NCBI GenBank assembly: GCA_963971305.1
Contig: OZ020303.1
Coordinates: 35,142,106-35,206,105 of the forward strand
Direction: 5' to 3'
Length of the DNA stretch: 64,000 nucleotides
Source: Arcuatula senhousia
Taxonomy: Eukaryota > Mollusca > Bivalvia > Mytilida > Mytilidae
Part shown: positions 23,335 to 33,400 of the stretch, piece after piece
Layout of the letters: each line of letters opens with the position of its first letter
How positions within the stretch are numbered: the first letter of the stretch is position 1
Notes under the pieces: generated by a model
What the model was told of the DNA's origin: nothing
What the model saw: only the letters and a program-made list of their open reading frames with translations
The model's database searches: none
Position numbers and translations under genes: made by a program

Positions 23335-24079
23335 AAGAGTTGTACAGAATTAATAGTTTAACATGTTTAAGGAGAGGGTGCAGTGACGAGTTTTTTTATG
23401 TTGTAAATTTAATAGATTCTAATGCTAGACACTTTTGAAAGCGCGCTGAATATGTATCATTATGCAGGTCATATTTTATACATAATAAATGTATACGATA
23501 ACTAATTTTAACGTTAAATATTTCATATCAAATAATTCTTCTTGCTTCTTCAACATAATCAAATGAGCATCAATTCGAAAGTAAGTTCTTTATTGCGATT
23601 TGATATTTTTATCAGCTACATGCGTGCTTAAAGACTTGTGATATATTAATCCCGAAGGGCTTACAACTTGGAATCTAATGTTCTGTATACAAGTATAAGT
23701 TGTCGGACATCTATATTCTTAAAAAGTAGAAAATGTGTTTTTTTTCAATAATATTCTGGTTTAGAACATTATTTTGTCGCAAAAAAAATAAAAATTAACT
23801 TTCATAGAAAAGGAATCTGACAAATCTTTAAAAAGGTTCAAAAAGCATTTGGAATTTTTTTTGGCCAGGTCAATACAAAGAAATATTAAAACGGGGTTTT
23901 TCATGGAAGACGTATGCGTTTTAAAAAATCGGTTTTAACATGAAGTAGATGAGGTATACGAACATAAATCGCCATGACGACGGATAGTGCCAAAGCAATA
24001 CATAAAATTGATAATTAAAAAAAAGTTAGGAATAAATACACCTTCTTTTCAAAATCTGATATTTTCTCGAACTTTTTAG

Positions 24080-24955
24080 CCCATCTGGACCGAAGGTGAG
24101 CTATTGCAGCTACTTGGCGTCCGTCGTCGTCTGTCGTCCATTAATTATATATAACAGTTTTAAAAAATCTTCTCCTCTGAAACTACTAAACAGAACTAAA
24201 TGAAACTTGGTATAGTTGTTTATTGGGGTTTCCTATACCAAACTTATGTTTGATATTTGATCCGTCAAAAAACATGGCCACCGTTACTAAAAACAGACTG
24301 GGGATGGGTCAAACAACTGTATGAGATAGAGGGGAAATCTGAGGCAACCTTCTATCTTCAAAATCAAAAGTTCTATAAAAGTCAAGTCTCCATTTTGTTG
24401 AAGTTGTTAGATGAAAGGGGACACTATTTTTTGTGTCAGTTCTTCCATTCTTTTTCTTCTCATAGGAAACTTGTCCGTGTCATAACATTTTAATCGTTTG
24501 CCATAGAGATTTGATATTTGACTTGAGGAGCAATGTGTCGCGTACCAGAATGACCTTCATGTGACCTTGATCTTTGACCCCAAGGTCAAAGAACTGCTCA
24601 TTTTACATGCATTTTTTGCCCGGGACATAATTGTTTTTTTTCCTTTGGCGTGGAGCTTTGATATTTCACATGAGGATGTAGCAACATGAGACAATGTATC
24701 GCGTACCAGAGTGACCTTCATATGAACTTGACCTTTTACCCAAAGGAAAAATACTAGTAACTCATAATTTTACATTGAAGTCCTGTCAGGGACATAACTT
24801 TTTATCCTTTGGCATATGGCTTTGATATTTGATATGAGGACTTATCACTAAAAGCCGATGTATCAAAATTTCCCGGCGGTATGCACAACTACATATGGTG
24901 TCCTTATATACCAAGTTTCGTTGAATTCGGTTCAGTTGTTTCCGAGGAGTTGCGC
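24080..24955. repeat. Dispersed repeat of the AGCTC-head family, variant tail
   Basis: The head (GAAGGTGAGCTATTGCAG, TTGGCGTCCGTCGTCGTC, TCTTCTCCTCTGAAACTACT) matches the head of the repeat at 31183. The tail differs: it repeats ATGTATCGCGTACCAGA.TGACCTTCAT (two copies, about 24530 and 24690) and ends near GTTTCGTTGAATTCGGTTCA. Non-coding. Confidence 0.6.
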
Positions 24956-24956
24956 T

Positions 24957-25315
24957 GAGTTCAGATTTCAAACTTCAGAGTACTTAGTTCAGAGTTCCGA
25001 GTTCAGATTTCAAACTTCACAGTACTAAGTTCAGATTTCAAACTTTAGAGTTCCGAGTTCAGATTTCAAACTTCACAGTACTGAGTTCAGATTTCAAACT
25101 TCAGTGTTCTGAGTTCAGATTTCAAACTTCAGAGTTCCGAGATCAGATTTCAAACTTCATTGTTCTGAGTTCAGATTTCAAACTTCAGAGTTCCGAGTTC
25201 AGATTTCAAACTTCAGAGTTCTGAGTTCAGATTTCAAATTTTCAGAGTACTGATTTCAGATTTCAAACTTCAGAGTACTGATTTCAGATTTCAAACTTCA
25301 GAGTTCTGAGTAAAT
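24957..25315. repeat. 28-bp tandem array, about 12 copies
   Basis: The core TTCAGATTTCAAACTTC repeats with a short variable joint (AGAGTTCCGAG, AGAGTTCTGAG, ACAGTACTGAG). The same words occur just inside both ends of the enclosing transposon (21150-21215; inverted at 29050-29150), so the array is probably an internal expansion of the transposon's subterminal repeat. Confidence 0.8.
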
Positions 25316-25624
25316 TCAATTTGACAATTAAATAGTTGTGTATACTAGTAGTAAATTAAAATACACACGAAATTTTAAAGTAGGAGGTGACATCTACATT
25401 ATGTAACAAAGATCGGTGAAAGCTTCAAGAAAACATGAGTTGTGGAAAATGGATGGGTACCCCTTGTCATCCAATGGCTAAGTCCCGGTTTTGCTAATCA
25501 TTTGATGGACTTTTAAACTATAACATTATGTCATAAAGATTTTGTAAGTTTCAGGAAAATCCATCAAGGGATCTAGGAGACGTTACAAATAAGAGATTGT
25601 GTAATGCAGGATGTACGGACACCA

Positions 25625-25765
25625 GAGTTGGAAATTTGCTGAAAAAGTTACAAGCCCTGAATTAAAATTCATTTTTTATTTAATATCTAGCCAGTCAAAT
25701 TTTTAGGACTTTAAGCCGGTCTGTCAAAAAGTAATCAGTCTTCGGCTGGCGGTTGGGCTATTATT
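25625..25765. repeat. Dispersed repeat, copy 2 (see 13055-13210)
   Basis: Same order of conserved words as at 13055-13210, same strand. It lies inside the large transposon. Confidence 0.5.
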
Positions 25766-28009
25766 TTCGACATTGACGCACACCCCTATCACCACATAAC
25801 CCATAGTGCCATAAATGTTTCAAATTGGTTCTCTACAAATGCTTGTTTTATGGTCTCTAATCCAAAATGAGTGAAAAAAGTTTCAAAATACATCAAATCA
25901 TCCATTTCCATACTGCACATTCCTAAAATAAAAGCATATCACATATATATAAATATCATCCAAAACACACTAAAACAAACATACTATAGACGCTTGTGTA
26001 CTATTATATCCGATCGATGCAGCAATCGAAATAAGACCTGAAAGAATCCCTGAGAGCATAATAAAATTGAAAAAGCATTATCTATGAATTTGAATGTCCA
26101 AGAACTCTGTCAGTCAAGACAAAAACCATGGTGGACTGGCAAAGGTTTTTGACACATGCATTCTTTGATGGACTTTCCACATTCATTTTACAAGCAATTC
26201 ATTAGACTTTAACTATTTTGAAAGCAAATGAAAAAAATATATTTACAATATCATATTTATATTATTTATATTTCCCAGCTCAATTTCATATTGGGAAACA
26301 CTAAATTGAGCATAGGAAAATTATCAAATCAACAACAAAGTATTTTGAAGATTGAAAAATAACATAGTTACCAGACCAATTTTTCCTGTATAATTTCTAT
26401 ATGTTCATACATTTGTTTATCTAAAATGTTAGCAGCCCAGCTCAAAATCTAGGTGCCGTGGGCCTCTTGGTCCCTGTGTTAATTTAAGTCCCTGGCATTT
26501 GATACATATCATACCATTAATATTGCTTACTACAGATAAAATCAAGCACTCTAGTACTAAACTAAATCCTTTAGAAAATGAAGTTAACAGGCCGAATGGA
26601 GTTAGGTGAAGTTGGGATAAATAGTACAATACCGTATTATATTCATAGCATTCAATAAATAAATGAAAAATACCGGCATTAGATCCAATCATAGAAATTT
26701 CTTTTTTTCTATTTACTCACATAGTGCTATACAATTATTCTTTTAAAATTTCTTTTACATTTACATTAGCTACTACTAGTATATCCAATTCGTTCTTGGC
26801 ATTTTGATACTGAGTTTCGATGTCAAAAATTGGCATTAAGAGTGAGTTCTGTGCTAAACACAAATCAAATGTTATGGACGGATAAATAAACAGATATATA
26901 ACTTAAAGTAGAAGCGAATCGTTTCTAACGTAAACCTAATATACAGGTCTATTAAAAATTAAAGGTTATATGTTGTTGTGGTGAGGTGGGTATGTTACTT
27001 TCCAGATTAGGAAAATTAATTATTTGAAAATTAAAATCGTCTCTTTGGTATAAAAATTGTGGTGCCTTGAATGTGTAATCCATATGCCCGTACCCTCACC
27101 CAGTTGGTTGCCAGCTTCTAGTCTAAAGTTAGGTTCATACAAAAACTATTTTTTTCATTTCGACAGACACTAAGAAACTCTTGCAAGACCGAACAGATAT
27201 ATACGTAGGCGCTGTGGACCTGTACATTTCGATATGTCTACAAATTCCCAGATATCACTTAGGGGACGACAATTTTATTCTAAGGGGTGCAGTTTTTGTA
27301 AATAATTAATGTGGTCTGGGAAAACATGAAAATAAATAATCTGGCCACAATATAAAAGTGAAATATTCTAAAATATATAATTGCAATAACTGTAAATGCG
27401 AAGCAGTGGAAAATAAATTTTTTGACCCGAAAATTCTTTAAAATAAATAATATGTTAGTTTAGTTTAAACATATTTTATTTGTAACGATGGTAAAAAATT
27501 ACAAAAAGGATAGGACACAAGTCAAACAGACTTATGAAGTCTTCTCCAAGAAAATACAATATTAGAAATAACACAAAATATTTGCATGCATAATAGGCAA
27601 GAAAATGGTTTAAACTTTTATATATGTAAGATGACAATGATGATGATGAGGTTGACAATGGTGTGCTGAGATCCTGTTTACATGATATTTGATTAAATTA
27701 AACCACAACAAATCTTTTAGACTGTTTGATGAAGTTATAAACTTGCTCGAAGACGTAAGTGTTTTGCTGATAGGAAAGCATGAGGCTTCCCTTTGTCAAA
27801 AGATCTATATTAATGGTTAGGGGTTGGGGTATCCACGCTAGTTTATTGAAAAGGTGTCGTCTTTCGTTTTCATAGATGGGCAATGAAGAAATAATATGTT
27901 CCGACCTAAAGTGCCAGTCCCCCCCCCCCCGAAATCAAGTGGCTTGCTAATATTTATTTTACGATTTTGATTTTGAGTTACGAGATACGAGGCGCGCAAT
28001 CTGACTAAG
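25766..28009. other. Transposon interior, no gene recognised
   Basis: AT-rich, short open frames only. It includes a C-run at about 27919-27930. I see no transposase or accessory-protein motif here. Confidence 0.4.
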
Positions 28010-28018
28010 GTGAAAATG

Positions 28019-29032
28019 GGTGGTGACTAAAACGAGTAACCCGGGCCCGGGCCCGGGCCAACATACGCTAACCCAAATATTTCAAAATGCTCTTTTTAGT
28101 TTATTTCTTAATATTTTTCGATGAAAATTGGAAATAATGTGTAAAAGTATAGTATCTTATTGTTTATTTTAGATTTTCCAAATAAAAATTCGTGACTAAA
28201 ATGTGTAACCCGATGAAAAGTGGAAATACTCGATTTGCACATTCAAAACACTTATAATACGAAAAAGTGGAGATAATAATTGAAGATATTGATAAAAATG
28301 ATATAATAGGCCATGAGTTGGTCTAAAATGTATTCGAATTTTCGTTTTAAAGCTATTTTCATACATTTTTACGGACCCGGGCCGCCGGCCAGTGGCCCAG
28401 GTAGAGCTAAAAGAAGTAATACAGTACCGACATAAAACAATTTGATTTATAAAACTTTGAATTTATTACATTGAATTAAAATATCTAGAAAACATTTTGA
28501 AAATGTTCACTTCAAAAACAAATCGTTGATAACAAAAATATACTCACATTTCGATAGTTATTATATGAAATATATCGGTTACGCAGGACATATTTTAGCA
28601 ACACCCCACCCTACCCATTTCGACAATCGGCGGCCCGGGTCGATAAAAAAATAGAAAAATCGCTTTTAAAGCAATACTTTACCGAAATTTTAGTTAAAAC
28701 ATGTACTTATCCGCCACCGATGTATATCAAATCATCCTTAATAAGTTTTTGTTAGATTCAAAGGTGTTTTATAGGAGAAAATATGAATTTTCCACTTTTC
28801 GTTGGGTTACACATTTTAGTCACCTAAAAATCGAAAATTGTCTCGAAATTAAAATTTTTGAATTTCTATTTGGAAAATAGAAAATAAATAATAAGATATT
28901 ATACTTTTACACATTATTTTCAAATTTCGTCGAAAAATATTCAGAAATAAAGATTTTAGAGCATTTTGAAATATTTGGGTTAGCGGATGTTGGCCCGGGC
29001 ACGGGCCCGGGTTACTCGTTTTAGTCACCACC
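28019..29032. mobile_element. 1,014-bp fold-back element, 9-bp target duplication (Mutator-like, non-autonomous)
   Basis: Arms of about 230 bp face each other: left 28019-28245 and right 28790-29032, both starting GGTGGTGACTAAAACGAG and then a run of CCCGGG. GTGAAAATG flanks it exactly on both sides (28010-28018 and 29033-29041). Long arms with a 9-bp duplication are typical of Mutator-like elements. The centre has more CCGGG-rich words but no transposase. It sits about 200 bp inside the right end of the larger transposon, so it inserted later. Confidence 0.85.
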
Positions 29033-29236
29033 GTGAAAATGTAAGTTTATATACCTATTAAAACTCTGAAGTTTTAACTCTGAACACTGAAATCTGAATT
29101 CTAACACTGAAATCTGAATTCTGAACTGAGAAGTCTGATTTTTTCAACTTAGAAGTCCAAAGTCTGAAGTAAGAAGTCCGAAGTCTGAAGTCCGATGTCC
29201 AAAGTATGAAGATACCTATCGCTTTCCATACCATCA

Positions 29237-29300
29237 CCCAACTGAAATCAAGTGCTCTTAGACAAATATTGGATTTTCATCTATCAGATGAATGCAGATG
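29237..29300 (+). repeat. Right half of the split retroelement relic
   Basis: The words ACAAATATTGGATTTTCATC and CAGATGAATGCAGATGTGGG correspond to ACAAATATGG.ATTTCTATC..CAGATGAGTGCAGATGTTGG at about 44912-44955 and similarly near 57414. With the end of the 20275-21075 interval it rebuilds one continuous relic once the 8.15-kb transposon is removed. Confidence 0.65.
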
Positions 29301-30352
29301 TGGGCTTGTAAAGAGTTTTTGTATTGTTGTTATTTCGGCATTCACTAAAATAATCGTTGGTAACGCAACGGCCGGTATGTTATACAAATGCAACTAGCAG
29401 GTATTGGTTACCCTGCCAGATAAGAGCACCACAGTCATCCTTCGTTTCGACTTGAGTTCTTTATATATTAAATATTCATTCAATTTTGAAAATTCTTTTT
29501 TTGTTGAAGTGCTCATAAAATTCTGTCTACTAAATGTGTCAATGATTTTGATATGTATTTCACCATTACATTGCTACAGGGGGCTAAAGACAGGCCACGC
29601 CCATAAAATCAACTTTTTTATTTTTACTCCGATTTTCATTTTTTTTTTTCATTAGATTCCTTGTGAAAATCTCTGCCTTATTTCTAAACGGGATTTGCAA
29701 TATCTTTTACTGTTTTTGAGAAATTAGGGGTCAAAGGGCGAAAAGTGTAAATTATTACATGTATATAAATAAGGCTTTTTGTATTAGATGTTGATGTAAA
29801 TTTATATGTGTCAAAAATGCATTTTTTAGTCCACCACAGGATGCATGTGTCAAAAAGCTTTGTAAGTCCACCATGGGCTTCATATGACCAAAGCAATGGA
29901 CTATCCATATTAGGCCTCCAACGTACAGGGTTAAACTTGTCGCGGTCGTATCATGCTGCGCTCGGCGTAGCTTTTTAATTGTGGGTTGTGTCGCGTACAC
30001 TTATTCCACATCTCATTATTTTCTATTGTATATTTTGAAAATAAAATATGTCGATTTGAAATTGGACAGGGTGCTTCCGTTCTGTTTGGGGTGCGGGAGC
30101 AATACATTTTTCCAATTTCATATCATTTTTTAATGTTCACGGTAATGTTGAGATATTCCACATCTCATTATCGTCTATTGCTTTAGGGACGGATCATTCA
30201 ACTTGAACATGTTGAAGGGGTGGACCTTGGTTTTTTGTTTTGGTCAAAAATATTTTTTTTACGCGCAGAGTTTTAAGACTTACGATTCATCATGCTAAAA
30301 AAAACAAGGAAATCCTCTCACAGCGTAAACCTAGTATTATATTTCAATAACA
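29301..30352. other. No gene recognised
   Basis: Anonymous sequence, with the word CCACATCTCATTAT at about 30006 and 30158; its reverse complement occurs near 47586. Probably further mobile-element debris. Confidence 0.35.
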
Positions 30353-30353
30353 A

Positions 30354-30359
30354 TTTATT
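30354..30359 (-). terminator. Polyadenylation signal of the lectin gene
   Basis: TTTATT on the plus strand, AATAAA on the minus, about 95 bases past the lectin stop codon: normal spacing for a short 3' UTR. Confidence 0.55.
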
Positions 30360-30452
30360 GTCGCTAACAAATATCTTAAAAAGATTAAATATTTTTTTTT
30401 TCTGATGCTTCATATTGTTAACTACATGTAAACCAGAGATATCAAAAGTACA

Positions 30453-33400
30453 TCATGGTCTTATTTCACAAATTGGTAGACAGGGATTGGCCGCGGTGTC
30501 ATCTAAATCATGCCATTTATATCCCGTGAACATTTCAACATTTCCCTGTCCGCCGTCTGGTTGACCAACGGACGTATCCCAGTTTGTATACGTCATCAAA
30601 GTTCCGTCCTCAAATGTCCAGGTTCCCGGAACGATACTATCTGTTCCCTGGATACAGATCCTCAGCGTTGGCTCGTTAGCTGTCCAAAATATATCATATA
30701 ATTATATAATTACAAATTATAAAAAGAGCGGGTTTTTTTTTGTGAAATACGCAATAGAAAAAAAATACAGGTCAATTTCTATCTCCTCTTTATTCGCGAA
30801 ATATTTGAACTTAATGTTATTGGTATGAGCATATAACTGAAATCAAATTCAACAAATTTTGGGAGTTTTGCCTATATTGCCGTTTCAGAAAACAATGAAG
30901 CAGCAAAGAAGTACCAATTGGGCATTCGAGTGTCAAAAGTCCGAAAAACCGATAAACACGAACAAGAACAGCACGAGGAAACGCATAACACAAAATGAAC
31001 CGAATAGAAATAAACAACGCGAACTAAAGTCGTAACATGAGTGAATTCAGGTGCTCCGGACAATATCCAGGTAAAAATAGGTAAATAGAGGTAAATATTT
31101 AAAAACTCTCTCTATTTCTTTTTAAATTATTTTACAGAGACATACTGCCGTTGCAGAAGAATAGTTTTTCGGATATCCTTTTTAGCTCACCTGGACCAAG
31201 GGTCCAGGTGAGCTATTGCCATCACTTGGCGTCCGTCGTCGTCGTCGTCGTCGTCCGTTAACAATTTTTCAAAAATCTTCTCCTCTGAAACTACTGAACA
31301 GAATTGAATGAAACTTGGTATGATTGATCCTTAGGGTGTCCTTCACCAAACTTGTGTTTCGATTTTTGATCTGTCAAAAAACATGGCTTATAAATCAAAA
31401 AGTATAAGAGATAGGGGAAATATGAGGCCACGCTACTGATTCAGCATCAAAAGCTCTACAAAAGTCTCCAATTGGTCAAAATTGTCAGATGACCCCTTAT
31501 AGGGGTAACGGCCCCTTAAAGGTGAAAAATAGCATTTTTTCATGTTTTTGGCCTACAGAATGAACACTATTGCAGATAGAGATTAGCTGTTGCTTGCTTA
31601 AATGTTCAGCTCATTTAACTCTACAAAAGTCTCTTTAGAGTCGAAGTTGTCAGATGACCTCTTATAGGGGTTACGGCCCCTTAAAGGTGAAAAATAGCCA
31701 TTTTTCATGTTTTTGGCCTACAGAATGAAAACTATTGCAGATAGAGATTAGCTGTTGCTTTCTTAAATGTTTAGCGCATTTAGGTCTACGAAAGTGTCCA
31801 TAGGGTCGAAGTTGTCAGATGACTCCTTATAGGGGTTACAACCCTTGAAAAATAGCGTTTTTTCATGTTTTGTCCTACAGAATGGAAACTATTGCACATA
31901 GAGATTAGCTGTTGCTTGCTTAAATGTTCAGCTCATTTAGCTCTACAAAATTCTCCATAGGGTCCAAGTTGTCAGATGACCCCTTATAGGGGTTACGGCC
32001 CCTGAAAAATAGCGATTTTTCATGTTTTTGGCCTACAGAATGAAAACTATTGCAGATAGAGATTAGCTGTTGCTTGATTAAACGTTCAGCTCATTTAGCT
32101 CTACAAAATTCTCCATAGGGTCGAAGTTGTCAGATGACCCCTTATAGGGGTTACGGCCCCTGAAAAATAGCGATTTTTCATGTTTTTGGCCTACAGAATG
32201 AAAACTATTGCAGATAGAGATTAGCTGTTGCTTGCTTAAATGTTCAGCTCATTTAGCTCTACAAAATTCTCCATAGGGTCGAAGTTGTCAGATGACCCCT
32301 TATAGGGGTTACGGCCCTTGAAAAAAGCAATTTTTCATTTTTTTGGCCTACAGAATGAAAACTTTTGCAGATAGAGATTAGCTGTTGCTTGCTTAAATGT
32401 TCAGCTCATTTAGCTCTACAAAAGTCTCCATAGGGTCGAAGTTGTCAGATGACTCCTTATAGGGGTTATGGCCCCTTATAGGTGAAAAATGGTGTTTTTG
32501 GCCTATAGAATGAAAACTATTGCAGGTAGAGAAAAGCTGTTGCTTGCTTAAATGTTCAGCTCATTTAGCTCTACAAAAGTATAGGGTCAACATCAAGACC
32601 AGGTGAGCGATTCAGGCTCCTGGGAGCCTCTTGTTTGTGAATGTGGGTCAAGTTTGACTTTATATCGTGGAGCATTCACTGTTTTGCATATTTCCAAGAT
32701 ATGTAGTTACATTTATTCGAGAAAAAAAATCATCTAGCTAACCATTTACCTTCTTTTAATTTTCATTCATACTATTCATCGCAAAATGTTAACATGAAGA
32801 CCAAGTGTTTGTAAAAAAATTTACAATGTGAATAGAAGGAGTAAATAAAAATTAAAATTGGTATACACTGTAAGTAGTAAGTATTTTGCATTTCCACTTT
32901 TTTGTTGTATCAAAATTATTATAAACAACGCGAACTAAAGTCGTAACATGACTGAACTCAGGTGCTCTGGAAGAGCAAGCGGTTCCTGCCTATTATAGCA
33001 CACCTGTTGCGCTGCTAATTGTCAATTCAGTGTGTCAAATCCGGTAAAGGAAGACAAAACAAAACCCTACGACAAACCAACATCTGCACTGATCCCATAT
33101 TTGTCTATCAGTGCATGATGTCTACCGTAAATTTTCTTGAGTGAAGACAGCAACCGAGGAGCAGCATAACCCCGTGTTACAAACGTGATGATCTACCGAG
33201 GAAATCGATGTAATTCCCGCAAGCTTTGGAGTAACGAATCAAATGTGATACGAAAACTCCATAAGCTGGAGTGGACGGAATGTTGCTACACAAGAACGGA
33301 AAGTTGACGACTGGAAAGTTGAAGTCATCACGTTTGTCGTACATGTAGAGCTTTGTTTAAAGTGTTTTCCTTTATAGTCTATTTCGAGATGTAGATCTAA

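Larger units (their letters stand above)
21082..29230. mobile_element. 8.15-kb DNA transposon with long inverted ends and 6-bp target duplication (IS3EU-like)
   Basis: The left end starts TATGGAAAGCGATAGG at 21082; the right end is its reverse complement, ending at 29230. The first 29 bases are identical, and similarity continues through subterminal GACTTC-type repeats for 100 bp or more. CCATCA flanks both sides (21076-21081 and 29231-29236). Inside lies a broken DDE-integrase gene (21302-23334). Outside, both flanks belong to the same retroelement relic, as an insertion predicts. A 6-bp duplication, TAT-starting ends and this integrase type agree with what I recall of the IS3EU superfamily; the superfamily call is inference. 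Later insertions include the fold-back element at 28019-29032 and repeats at 24.1-25.3 kb. Confidence 0.85.

Noticed and set aside
24957..25315. Possible CRISPR-like array
   Set aside because: Units are contiguous with no unique spacers, and the setting is a eukaryotic transposon; it is an ordinary tandem repeat.
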